From Blastopirellula sediminis (GTDB lineage: Bacteria > Planctomycetota > Planctomycetia > Pirellulales > Pirellulaceae), in contig NZ_JAJKFT010000009.1 in assembly GCF_020966755.1 (NCBI RefSeq), forward strand, positions 1 through 64,000: a DNA stretch of 64,000 bases, given 5' to 3'. Numbering within the stretch: position 1 is the stretch's first letter; every line of letters starts with the position of its first letter. This document shows positions 19,026 to 26,716 of this stretch, in pieces. The notes beneath the pieces were generated by a model. The model did no database searches and was not told the DNA's origin. It worked only from the letters and a program-made list of their open reading frames with translations. The position numbers and the translations under genes were made by a program.

Positions 19026-19220
19026 ATTTCTTGTCCTTCCAGCGGCGGTCGCTCTGTAGCGGGGAGTCAGCGCAGGTTATGCGCGATACGCGGACCGGCG
19101 CGATTAGTCGGGTTGGAAGGAACGAAAACGACCGATTCCTATCGCGGCAGTCCGTATCCAGGACGAAAACGAGCGTAGGTTATTAATAGCTACAGCCCGT
19201 TCTCGCCTATTCGCAGATCT

Positions 19221-20369
19221 ATGCTCCGCGTTGTTGAAATAAACGAAATCGAAGCCTTGGCGACGATACGCGCCAACTGGCGGAAGTTATGGCTCGAGAC
19301 TCCGTACGCGAGCTTCTTCCAAACGCTGGATTGGCTTCGAATTTACTGGCGGCATTTTGGCCGCGATCAACATCTGCGCGTTCTGGTGGTCCTGGAAGCG
19401 GAGCAGATTATCGGCATCGTTCCGCTGACGGTCGTCGTTGAGTCGACTCGGTTGGGGAACGTTCGCGTGTTGACCTATCCGCTCTCGGAATGGGGAAGCT
19501 ACTACGGACCGCTGGGCGTCGATCGACACAAGGTCCTTGGCGCCGCATGCCGCCATCTGCGGGAGACTCCCCGCGATTGGGATCTGTTCGATCTCCGCTG
19601 GGTGCCGATCGACGACATCGAAGAAGATCATTCGTATGGCGCCATGTCGAGCGGCGGACTCGCCCCGCATCGCGGCGTTTGGAACGAAACGTCGCTGATT
19701 GATCTGCCGGAGAGTTGGGAAAAATACCTGGGGACGCGCAGTCCGAAGTTTCGGAGCGAGATTCGTCGCAAGACGCGGCGGATTCGGCGTCAGGGGCGGA
19801 TGGAAATGGTCCGCTACCGACCTGCCGGTCTCGCGGCTGGCGACGGTGATCCCCGTTGGGATCTCTTCGGTCAGGCGTATCACATCGCATTGTCCAGCTG
19901 GCAAGGATCGGCCCATACCGGCAACACCCTTTCGCAGCCCGACGTGAGCGGCTTCTTTCGGGAAACGCATAAGGCCGCGGCCGAACTGGGGATGCTCGAT
20001 CTCTGCCTGATCTACGTGGATGGTCGACCAGCGGCGTTTCTTTACAACTATCATCGCTGCGGCGACGTTTATGGACTGCGCCGCGGCAGCATGCCGGAGA
20101 TCCACGAACTGGGGATCGGCACGGTGGCGACCGCGTTGACGATCGAAGATAGCTGCAACCGCCGCGATCGTTTGATCGACCTGGGCGCCGGATCGATTCA
20201 CGCCAAGCGGAGTTGGCTGACGCGACTCGCCCCGATTGGCCGCGTGACCCATTACCCGTCGTTTGAGCCGAAAAGCCAGATGCTACGGCTGACGCATTGG
20301 TGGAAGAACGGCCGCCCGACCCGAAACGCCGATCAGACCCGAGCCCAGCAAACGGCCGATTTGCTGTAG
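19221..20369 (+). CDS. CelD/BcsL-like GNAT acetyltransferase
   Basis: The 382-residue protein is of the Acetyltransf_6 type (cellulose biosynthesis protein CelD/BcsL, FemAB-like). Recognisable segments are the N-terminal WRKLWLETPYASFFQTLDWL, SEWGSYYGPLGVDRH, FRSEIRRKTRRIRRQGRMEM (the family's R-rich helix, about residues 180-200) and the C-terminal GRPAAFLYNYHRCGDVYGLRRG and IDLGAGSIHAKRSW. Family members acylate or aminoacylate polysaccharide or wall precursors; no polysaccharide synthase gene is nearby, so the substrate is unknown. ATG at 19221 is the first start in frame. The gene ends 16 nt before the left arm of a palindromic repeat and 31 nt before the insertion sequence. Confidence 0.78.
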   Translation: MLRVVEINEIEALATIRANWRKLWLETPYASFFQTLDWLRIYWRHFGRDQHLRVLVVLEAEQIIGIVPLTVVVESTRLGNVRVLTYPLSEWGSYYGPLGVDRHKVLGAACRHLRETPRDWDLFDLRWVPIDDIEEDHSYGAMSSGGLAPHRGVWNETSLIDLPESWEKYLGTRSPKFRSEIRRKTRRIRRQGRMEMVRYRPAGLAAGDGDPRWDLFGQAYHIALSSWQGSAHTGNTLSQPDVSGFFRETHKAAAELGMLDLCLIYVDGRPAAFLYNYHRCGDVYGLRRGSMPEIHELGIGTVATALTIEDSCNRRDRLIDLGAGSIHAKRSWLTRLAPIGRVTHYPSFEPKSQMLRLTHWWKNGRPTRNADQTRAQQTADLL

Positions 20370-20396
20370 CAGCATCGGCGAAAACTAGCCCGCAGC

Positions 20397-20400
20397 GCAA
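20397..20400. repeat. Target-site duplication GCAA (left copy)
   Basis: GCAA directly abuts the left inverted repeat and recurs at 21389-21392 directly after the right inverted repeat. The intact palindrome arm contains GCAA once, at exactly this position, which supports a true duplication. Confidence 0.75.
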
Positions 20401-21388
20401 CAGCTTTTTGCACGAGTCGCTCTAAGTCGCTTGCGGTTTTCGCCGTTTGAGGCCGTTGAGGATCAGTTTGGCTTGGACCCAGCGGCGGACGCGGCGGTAG
20501 GTTCTGGCCCAGGCCGGTAGGCATGCGAGCCCGCCGCCCCAATTCGTTAAGTTGCCGAAGAAGCGTTCGATCGCCACGCGTTCGTCCAGGATCTGTTGCG
20601 CGATTCGCGGATCCGAGTCTTCCAGAATTTCCTTCGAACGCAGTCGGCCGGCCGTTTGCGGACGATGCCCGAACCCTTTGCCTGGTCCGTAACGACGCGG
20701 GGCGATCAGTTCAATGTCGCCCCGCTCGTCGCAGATGTCGAACAGCTTATTCGAGTCGTAGTTGCCGTCCGCGACCAGACGTCCTTGGATGGTTGTGGTA
20801 CGCAGTATTCGGCGAGCGATCTCCCGTTCGTCGTCCTTCATCGACGCCATTCTCCAGTCGCCGATCGTGCCGTCTTTTCCGAAGATTAAGTGCAGTTTGT
20901 AGCCTTTCGCTTTACCGCCGGTCGCTCGACCGTACGTCGCTTGCTTGTCTTTCGAGCAGCCGCTGATCGCGAGGGGCTTGCCGTCGATAAACCAGGTTCG
21001 ACACGCGGTCGACGTAGATCTCAGCACGCGATCTTCAACCTCTTTGAGAAACGAACGGACGTCATGCGAACGCATGCGACGCGACATCGTCGCGTTCGAC
21101 GGCAACCGTTGACGTCGCTCATGAATCGGCCAGTTCTCGCGTTCGCAGGCCCAACTAATCGGGCGGTCATGAATCACCGCCCAGAACCAAACCCGCACGA
21201 CCTCGATGACGGTAAACGTGCTGCGCGGATCAAACCGCGGCTTGCCAATCTCGCGAAACGCAGCGAGAATCGATCTCCAGAGTTGGCGTTCCATGCTCGG
21301 TCTCGTTCTTAGTGGTATTTGAAAGAGACTAACATGAACGCCAACTTCTTTTTGCGCAATACCTTATCGCGACTGGCGCAAAAAGCTG
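20401..21388. mobile_element. Insertion sequence, 988 bp, IS4/IS5-like DDE family
   Basis: Imperfect terminal inverted repeats of 20 bp, 18 of 20 matching: CAGCTTTTTGCACGAGTCGC at 20401-20420 and its counterpart at 21369-21388. They bracket one intact transposase gene. A 4-bp direct repeat GCAA flanks the ends (20397-20400 and 21389-21392). A subterminal palindrome (TTTTTGCGC 21349-21357 / GCGCAAAAA 21376-21384) lies at the right end. The element looks complete and recent. The exact IS family would need a curated IS comparison. Confidence 0.85.
20422..21294 (-). CDS. DDE transposase
   Basis: The 290-residue transposase fills the insertion sequence. Catalytic-triad candidates are the Asp in WFIDGKPLAISG (about residue 104), the Asp in RLVADGNYDS (about 175) and the Glu in ERVAIERFFGNL (about 240). 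The last lies in the Y/E-R/K helix typical of IS4/IS5-type enzymes. The N-terminal region (VWFWAVIHDRPISWAC) resembles the helical domain preceding the DDE core. No frameshift or internal stop is present, so it may be active. The ATG at 21294 lies inside the inverted repeats, and the stop is 1 nt inside the left repeat. Confidence 0.88.
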   Translation of the reverse strand: MERQLWRSILAAFREIGKPRFDPRSTFTVIEVVRVWFWAVIHDRPISWACERENWPIHERRQRLPSNATMSRRMRSHDVRSFLKEVEDRVLRSTSTACRTWFIDGKPLAISGCSKDKQATYGRATGGKAKGYKLHLIFGKDGTIGDWRMASMKDDEREIARRILRTTTIQGRLVADGNYDSNKLFDICDERGDIELIAPRRYGPGKGFGHRPQTAGRLRSKEILEDSDPRIAQQILDERVAIERFFGNLTNWGGGLACLPAWARTYRRVRRWVQAKLILNGLKRRKPQAT

Positions 21389-21541
21389 GCAAGCGAGGGA
21401 ATGCGTGCGCAAATTTAATGGCAGTGCTGCACTTCTAATTGCTTCCAAAAGAAGAAGCCAAGACCAAGCGTCGTTGAATAGCCGCGCACATCCCCTCGCT
21501 TGCGCTGCGGGCTAGTGGGAAGATTCGCTGCGATTTGCAGG

Positions 21542-22207
21542 TTACTGCGCGTGACACGCGAGACAGCTATTGGTCACTGCGGCGATGGCGGTCGGAGTTG
21601 ACGCGGCCGGTTTCGCTTGCGGATCGCGGCTGTGATGGTGGCACTCGCTGCAGCAGGTCAGATGGGCGAGCGACGGGCCTTCCAGCGTCGCGGCGACTTG
21701 CACGATTCCCTCCGAAGGCCGCGCGGACTTGCGCGGCTGGCAGACCGCCGGGAGCGAAAGATTCGCCAGATAGCGTTCGGCTTCCAGTTTCACATCGGCC
21801 AACGAGCGACCGGCGCCGCCGGGAGCAGCCGGAGCGTGCGAGCCCCAAAAGGTTGCGACAACTAGCAGCGCGACAAGGACTGCCGCCACGGGAACGGCGA
21901 TGTTGAGCCAGGGAGCTTGTGCCTGCGACGGACGGATCGGCGGATTGGTCCAGCCAGCTTCGGCGGTGCGCCAAAAATCGCCGTCGACCTGCGGCAAGCG
22001 GCTCGCTTCTTCCGGCAAGGTTTCGGCCAGTTCGCTGGTCGCCGGACGGAGGGCTTCGGCCAAAGTGCGGCAATCATGGCAACAGCACAGATGACGCTCG
22101 ACGGCGTTGTCCGTGCCGGCGTCACCAGTTGGAAACGGGGCGCGAGTGAGGATCTCAAAAACCTCATCGCAAGTCGCCAGGCGAATGGAATCGGAACGAC
22201 TAATCAT
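21542..22207 (-). CDS. Anti-sigma factor with two C-terminal CXXCH (haem c-like) motifs
   Basis: The 221-residue, three-part protein has a cytoplasmic zinc-binding anti-sigma motif H-x3-C-x2-C (HLCCCHDC, about residues 35-42). A single transmembrane helix (about 97-122, IAVPVAAVLVALLVVATFW) follows. The periplasmic tail ends in two CXXCH motifs, CSECH (about residue 188) and CLACH (about 217). The ATG at 22207 overlaps the end of the sigma gene by 8 nt, the usual coupled arrangement. It should bind and hold the upstream ECF sigma factor. CXXCH motifs in an exported tail normally bind haem c, so the protein could sense redox state or haem; a zinc site is the alternative. The combination is unusual. 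Confidence 0.8.
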   Translation of the reverse strand: MISRSDSIRLATCDEVFEILTRAPFPTGDAGTDNAVERHLCCCHDCRTLAEALRPATSELAETLPEEASRLPQVDGDFWRTAEAGWTNPPIRPSQAQAPWLNIAVPVAAVLVALLVVATFWGSHAPAAPGGAGRSLADVKLEAERYLANLSLPAVCQPRKSARPSEGIVQVAATLEGPSLAHLTCCSECHHHSRDPQAKPAASTPTAIAAVTNSCLACHAQ

Positions 22208-22808
22208 GGAAGTGCTCTCCAACCGGGCCGGCGTCAATCGCCTCGGCCGACAGAAGCTCGGTCAAACGAATCATTCCCTTACGAACTCGGGCCTTGGCGG
22301 CCGGCAGGCTGCATCCCAGCGAATCAGCAATCTCTTGAAACTTCATCTGGCCAAAAAAGCGAAGGCGAACCGCCTCGGCCTGGGACGGCGTCAGTTCGGT
22401 CAGCAGTTGGCGGACATGCTCACGCCGCTCGGCCGTAATCATCGCGGCCAACGGATCGGCCGCCGCGTCATCGGCCTGGTAGGCGATCGCCGGCAGATCT
22501 CCCATTTCGTTCTCGGCCCGCCGTGCGGTCCGTTGATGGAGCCGATTGCAGTTGTTGATCAGGATCGTCCAGAGCCAGGTCCGGAAGCTATACCGCGAGT
22601 CGTACGTATCAAGCCAACGGAAGGCGTTCAAGAACGTCTGCTGAACGGCGTCCTCCGCTTCCTGCTGGCGTCCCAGTCGGCTCATCGCCAGGCGGAGCAG
22701 CGGCGATTGATAGCGCCGGACGATCTCGGCGAACTTTTCTCGCTGACCAGACAAAACGGCGGTCAGCAATTCGCCGTCGGTCGGTTCTCGGTCGGGCGCC
22801 TGGGTCAT
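22200..22808 (-). CDS. ECF RNA polymerase sigma factor
   Basis: About 202 residues from the ATG at 22808; a TTG 51 nt upstream is less likely. Region 2 is seen in FAEIVRRYQSPLLRLAMSRL and EAEDAVQQTFLNAFRWL, region 2.4 in FRTWLWTILINNCNRLHQR, and region 4 in LTELTPSQAEAVRLRFFGQMKFQEIADSLGCSLPAAKARVRKGMIRL, with its helix-turn-helix. It directs RNA polymerase to stress-regulon promoters and is probably held by the overlapping anti-sigma factor. It may control itself; the 205-nt gap to the divergent DUF1559 gene could hold its promoter. Confidence 0.92.
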   Translation of the reverse strand: MTQAPDREPTDGELLTAVLSGQREKFAEIVRRYQSPLLRLAMSRLGRQQEAEDAVQQTFLNAFRWLDTYDSRYSFRTWLWTILINNCNRLHQRTARRAENEMGDLPAIAYQADDAAADPLAAMITAERREHVRQLLTELTPSQAEAVRLRFFGQMKFQEIADSLGCSLPAAKARVRKGMIRLTELLSAEAIDAGPVGEHFHD

Positions 22809-23013
22809 GGTGGGAAGCGGCGGGGAGGGAAAATGGGAGCGGAATCGGCCGTCTATCAAGTGATAGCGCCAATCGCGCCGGAGGGATACCTTAGATTCTT
22901 TCCCAATCGAAGCTTTTCAGCAATCCAAACCCCACCAAGAAATAGTTCCCTTCCCCTCAATTGTGCGGTAAGATTCGGGCTTGGAACCGTCTTTGGCCGT
23001 TAGGAACTCCCTT

Positions 23014-23772
23014 ATGTCGCGATTCGTCTCTTCCCGTATCGTTCGTCGCTCTGGAAACTCGGCGGTCCCCGTGGTGATCATCGTCCTCGCGGTGGTCGGT
23101 TTCATGGTCCTTTTGTGCGGTGGAATCTTGGTGGCGTTGCTCCTTCCGGCCGTTCAACAGGCTCGTGCCGCCGCTCGCCGCATGCAGTCGACGAATAACA
23201 TGAAACAGATTGGTTTGGCGCTACATAACTACGCCGACACCTATGGAACATTTCCGCCGGCGACGATCAATGATGAAAACGGGAAGCCGATGCACTCGTG
23301 GCGCGTGCTGATTCTTCCCTTTATCGAAGAACAGTTTCTTTACAGCCAATATGATTTCAACGAACCGTGGGATGGCCCCAACAATCGCTTGTTGATGTCG
23401 CAGATGCCGATGGTCTACGCAGACCCGACCATCGATAGCCCTCCAGGAGAAGGCGCCACGTCTTACCAGGCGATTTCCGACGAGGGAACGGTCATGAATG
23501 AAACGCGGGGAAGTCTCTTCCGCGAAATCACAGACGGCACTTCCAACACCGCGCTGGTGGTCGAAAACACCGGCAAGATGGTCCCGTGGCTGCGACCCGA
23601 CGATACGAAGATCAGCGACTTCGTGCAGGGGATTCCCTTCGAGAAAGGCCCCGTCGGCGGAACGAACGTTTTGATGGCGGACGGCTCGGTGCAGTTCTTC
23701 AGCGAAACCATTGAGCCGGACGTGATCAAGGCGATCTCGACGCGCGAAGGTGGCGAGGCGGCCCATTGGTGA
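23014..23772 (+). CDS. DUF1559 pilin-like protein, copy 1
   Basis: The 252-residue protein has one N-terminal transmembrane helix (about residues 17-45, [28 protein letters not shown]), then [36 protein letters not shown], the signature of the planctomycete DUF1559/SBP_bac_10 family. The C-terminal part has [12 protein letters not shown], corresponding to the family's H-x9-DG segment. Unlike most family members it lacks the GFTLVE prepilin cleavage motif. ATG at 23014 is used, with AGGAA 10 nt upstream; a TTG at 22981 is weaker. It is the first of four consecutive paralogues. Proposed role: a surface or pseudopilin-like component; the exact function is unknown. Confidence 0.85.
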   Translation: MSRFVSSRIVRRSGNSAVPVVIIVLAVVGFMVLLCGGILVALLLPAVQQARAAARRMQSTNNMKQIGLALHNYADTYGTFPPATINDENGKPMHSWRVLILPFIEEQFLYSQYDFNEPWDGPNNRLLMSQMPMVYADPTIDSPPGEGATSYQAISDEGTVMNETRGSLFREITDGTSNTALVVENTGKMVPWLRPDDTKISDFVQGIPFEKGPVGGTNVLMADGSVQFFSETIEPDVIKAISTREGGEAAHW

Positions 23773-23805
23773 TACTGATTCCTCGCCAGCGAGAATTCCG
23801 AGCCG

Positions 23806-24543
23806 ATGTCCAATTGTCGTGATTCCGCTGCAACGCCATGGTCTCCGTGGCCGTTGGTCTGTTTCGTGGTCACGGCGACATTGTTGCTGCTGTTTTTCGT
23901 CGTCAGTTGGTACGCAAATCACATGCCGCGTGATGCGGCGCGGATCTTTAGTACGTCCAATGCGCTTCAGGGCATTGGATTGGCGATGCACGATTACCAC
24001 GACGTTTACGGCTCGTTTCCGCCGGCGTTTGTGGCGGATGCGAATGGTAAGCCGCTGCACTCGTGGCGCGTGTTGCTGTTGCCCTTTCTTGATGAAAGAG
24101 AGCTCTACGAAAAGTATGACTTTTCGCAACCGTGGGATGCCCCAGATAATCGAAAACTTCTCGACAAAATGCCGTGGGTCTTCCGTGATCCGCGGTTCAG
24201 GTCGGACGATCCGAGCTTGACGACTTATCAAGTCGTTGTCGGGGACGGAATGATCTTTGATCCCCAGTTTGGTCGAGTCGCGTTTCCTGATATTCGGGAC
24301 GGATCGACAGCGACGTTACTTGCGGTCGAGAATCTAGGGCACGCGGTCCCATGGACGAAGCCGGTCGATATGAGCGTTTCGGACCTCGAATCAGGCGTGC
24401 TGCTCGATAGCGCGCCGCGAGGTATGTTTGTGATTTTGATGGCCGATGGAACAAGGCAGAACGTCTACAGCAAGACGGCGGCGCAATTAAAATCGGCCGC
24501 CACGCGTAGCGGCGGCGAAACGCCTCCAAACTGGCGCCTTTAG
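23806..24543 (+). CDS. DUF1559 pilin-like protein, copy 2 (divergent)
   Basis: The 245-residue paralogue starts 33 nt after copy 1. Its membrane helix is at about residues 15-37 (PLVCFVVTATLLLLFFVVSW). It keeps GIGLAMHDYHDVYGSFPPAFVADANGKPLHSWRVLLLPF and the FVILMADGT segment. It has lost the LLLPA-AR stretch and the NMKQ motif, reading STSNALQGIGLAM instead, so it is the most divergent copy. Its location and spacing suggest co-transcription with the other three. Confidence 0.82.
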   Translation: MSNCRDSAATPWSPWPLVCFVVTATLLLLFFVVSWYANHMPRDAARIFSTSNALQGIGLAMHDYHDVYGSFPPAFVADANGKPLHSWRVLLLPFLDERELYEKYDFSQPWDAPDNRKLLDKMPWVFRDPRFRSDDPSLTTYQVVVGDGMIFDPQFGRVAFPDIRDGSTATLLAVENLGHAVPWTKPVDMSVSDLESGVLLDSAPRGMFVILMADGTRQNVYSKTAAQLKSAATRSGGETPPNWRL

Positions 24544-24555
24544 CCCTCTTCGAAA

Positions 24556-25296
24556 ATGCAGTTCATGAGAAAACCGGCGCACCTCCCGCAATCTCGACAA
24601 GGCCAATCCAACGCGACGGCGGTGATCGCCCTCGTCCTGGTCGTGTTGTTATTGATTGGTGGGGTGTTCGTCTTGTGGTTAATGCCGGCGGTCGCCGATG
24701 CGCGGGCAGCCGCCACGACCTCGGCTTCGAGTGGGCATTTGAAGGTGATCGGGCTCGCGCTGCACAACTACCACGATACCTATGGCGAGCTGCCTCCTGC
24801 CTATATCGCCGATGAGAACGGCAAGCCGATTCACTCTTGGCGGGTGTTGATCCTGCCGTTTATTGAATACGGCGACCTCTATGATCGCTACGATTTCGAC
24901 GAGCCATGGGATGCCCCCAACAATCGCTTGCTGATGCAAGAGCGCCCTGTCGTTTACGCCGATCCGCGAAATCCGGGCGAGGATCCGAAAACCACCCCTT
25001 ACCAGGCGATCGCCGGCCCCGGAACCTGTTTTGATCCGACGGTCGCCAAGATGAAGTTGGCTGAGATTACGGATGGAACGGCGGTGACGGCGATGGTTGT
25101 GGAGAATTTTGGAAAGCCGGTCATCTGGACCGAGCCGGACGATATTTCACCGCAAGAGTTTCTCTCCGGTTTACCGCTACAAGCGGCGCCGGGTGGCAAA
25201 GTGTGGGTGATGAATGCGGATACTTCCAGCAAGTTGATTAATCATTCGGAACTGGGCGCCGCCCCATCGTGGACGACCCGCGACGCCGGCGATTAG
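24556..25296 (+). CDS. DUF1559 pilin-like protein, copy 3
   Basis: 246 residues, starting 12 nt after copy 2. Transmembrane helix at about residues 22-45, then [35 protein letters not shown], the family core [14 protein letters not shown], and DPTVAKMKLAEITDGTAVTAMVVENFG. The terminal DG motif of the family is degraded (KVWVMNADTSS). It is closest to copy 4: both have the AGPG-FDPTV segment and the same W-T-x-PDD stretch. An alternative ATG lies 9 nt downstream of the chosen start. Confidence 0.82.
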   Translation: MQFMRKPAHLPQSRQGQSNATAVIALVLVVLLLIGGVFVLWLMPAVADARAAATTSASSGHLKVIGLALHNYHDTYGELPPAYIADENGKPIHSWRVLILPFIEYGDLYDRYDFDEPWDAPNNRLLMQERPVVYADPRNPGEDPKTTPYQAIAGPGTCFDPTVAKMKLAEITDGTAVTAMVVENFGKPVIWTEPDDISPQEFLSGLPLQAAPGGKVWVMNADTSSKLINHSELGAAPSWTTRDAGD

Positions 25297-25334
25297 CCGG
25301 CCAGTTTTTAGAACGTACTAGCGAGGAAATGCTC

Positions 25335-26075
25335 ATGAAAAAGCGAACTCCCCAACGCCCACGACATGGTAAGGCGAACGCCTTGGTGATTGTGCTGATC
25401 GTGGTGGGCGGCGGCTTTTTCTTCCTGTTCGTATGCGGCGGCGTGTTGGTTGCGCTTTTGTTGCCAGCGATCGCCGCGGCGCGACATACGGCGCAACAGG
25501 CGGTCGTGAGCAACAACATGAAGCAAATCGGACTGGCGCTGCACATGTATCACGAGGTCTACCACTCCCTGCCGCCCGTTTACGTCGCCGATGAGAACGG
25601 CAAGCCGATGCACTCGTGGCGGGTGCTGATCTTGCCGTTTCTCGAGCGTCAGGATCTCTACGAGTCGTACGATTTTGACGAGCCATGGGATGGCCCCACG
25701 AATAGCATGATGATGGCGGCGCGGCCGGAAGTTTATGCGGATCCGCGCGTCAGCGACGACGACGGCACGAAAACCACATTCCAGGCGATCGCTGGACCAG
25801 GCGCCCTGTTTGATCCGACCGTCCCGAAGGTCTCCTTCGCCGACGTGACCGACGGGATCTCCAATTCGGCGGCGGTGGTTGAAAACTGCGCCGATCCGGT
25901 CGTTTGGACGAAGCCGGACGATACGTCGCCGGAGGAGTTCGTCAATGGCTTCACCGTCGGCAATGCGCCGATGCAAGAGATCGTCGTGCTGAGAGGGGAC
26001 GGATCAATTTCCGTCGTGCCCAAAGAGCAATTGCCAACGCTCAAAGGTTGGACTACGCGAGCCGGCAACGACTAG
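25335..26075 (+). CDS. DUF1559 pilin-like protein, copy 4
   Basis: 246 residues from the ATG at 25335, which has AGGAA at ideal spacing; the ATG at 25329 is too close to it. Transmembrane helix at about residues 16-40 ([19 protein letters not shown]), then [41 protein letters not shown] and the family core. The C-terminal VVLRGDGSISVVPKEQLPTL keeps the DG signature. The stop overlaps the convergent universal stress gene by 4 nt. With copies 1 to 3 it forms a tandem array; copy 4 resembles copy 1 at the helix and copy 3 in the middle. Confidence 0.84.
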   Translation: MKKRTPQRPRHGKANALVIVLIVVGGGFFFLFVCGGVLVALLLPAIAAARHTAQQAVVSNNMKQIGLALHMYHEVYHSLPPVYVADENGKPMHSWRVLILPFLERQDLYESYDFDEPWDGPTNSMMMAARPEVYADPRVSDDDGTKTTFQAIAGPGALFDPTVPKVSFADVTDGISNSAAVVENCADPVVWTKPDDTSPEEFVNGFTVGNAPMQEIVVLRGDGSISVVPKEQLPTLKGWTTRAGND

Positions 26076-26503
26076 CTCTTTGGCTTTTCTGGTCGTAGTA
26101 CCAGCACCGGACAGTGGGCCAGTCGGACGACGCGATCGGTGACCGAGCCGAGCAGAACTCGCAAGATGCCGCTGCGGCCGTGCGACGGCATGATGATCAG
26201 CTTGGCGCCGATTTCGTCGGCGTATTCGGTGATCTGGTGGCCGGCGTCGCCGAACAGAACCTTGACCGTCACCTCGTTGCCGAGCTCTTTGATGATCGCT
26301 TCGGTCGCATGCTTAGTTCGGGTGGCGTGATCGACGGTGTGCCACACTTCGCCCGGCTCGGCCGGCGAGAGCTCGCCCAGCACATGCACGACATGGACTC
26401 CGCTGGGACTCCCAATCAGACCAATGGCACGGCCAACCGCTTCCTTCGAGACAGGCGAGAAGTCAAACGGCACAACGATCGGAGGGTGAGCGAGCCAGGT
26501 CAT
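26072..26503 (-). CDS. Universal stress protein (UspA family)
   Basis: The 143-residue single UspA domain starts with PPIVVPFDFSPVSKEAV (the family's N-terminal strand and Asp). It ends with IIMPSHGRSGILRVLLGSVTDRVVRLAHCPVLVLRP, the nucleotide-binding loop region. The ATP-binding pattern G-2x-G-9x-G-S is nearly present, but its first Gly is replaced by Pro (PSHG), so ATP binding is uncertain. Usp proteins support survival under stress. It is convergent with the DUF1559 array. The terminator at 26579-26603 separates it from the DUF1501 operon. Confidence 0.88.
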   Translation of the reverse strand: MTWLAHPPIVVPFDFSPVSKEAVGRAIGLIGSPSGVHVVHVLGELSPAEPGEVWHTVDHATRTKHATEAIIKELGNEVTVKVLFGDAGHQITEYADEIGAKLIIMPSHGRSGILRVLLGSVTDRVVRLAHCPVLVLRPEKPKS

Positions 26504-26578
26504 GAGAAGCTCCTTGATGCGTCCAGCAAAGTAATATCCCTTACCTAGATTTTACGCAGATCCGAGCGCAGAAAAAAA

Positions 26579-26603
26579 GCCGGCGTCTGTAAAAGACGCC
26601 GGC
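26579..26603 (-). terminator. Terminator of the DUF1501/DUF1549 operon
   Basis: A 10-bp perfect stem (GCCGGCGTCT at 26579-26588 with 26594-26603) has a 5-nt loop. Seven A on the plus strand at 26572-26578 give a T-tract on the minus strand. A TTTT on the other side makes it potentially bidirectional. Confidence 0.8.
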
Positions 26604-26716
26604 CTTTTGCAAAGTGCAATGCTGGCTCGTGGGGCGGTTTGCAGCGCCTATCCGTCCATGTGCGCTTGCAGCCGAAGGTTTCTCGCGAAACGATCGGCCA
26701 GGTGCTCTCTGTCCGA

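Larger units (their letters stand above)
20385..21515. repeat. Palindromic (REP/MITE-like) repeat, interrupted by an insertion sequence
   Basis: Removing the insertion sequence and one copy of its GCAA duplication restores a left arm, 20385-20400 plus 21393-21400. This is the reverse complement, over 23 bases, of the right arm at 21492-21515 (core CGCTTGCGCTGCGGGCTAG). The arms flank a roughly 91-nt centre. A related element with 23 of 25 matching arm bases lies at 43057-43190, and a single degenerate arm at 44505-44527. Each lies just beyond the stop codon of a gene. Confidence 0.8.

Noticed and set aside
23806-24543. Possible frameshift or pseudogene in DUF1559 copy 2
   Set aside because: The frame is open throughout with a full-length product and its core segments remain, so it is called an intact divergent copy.
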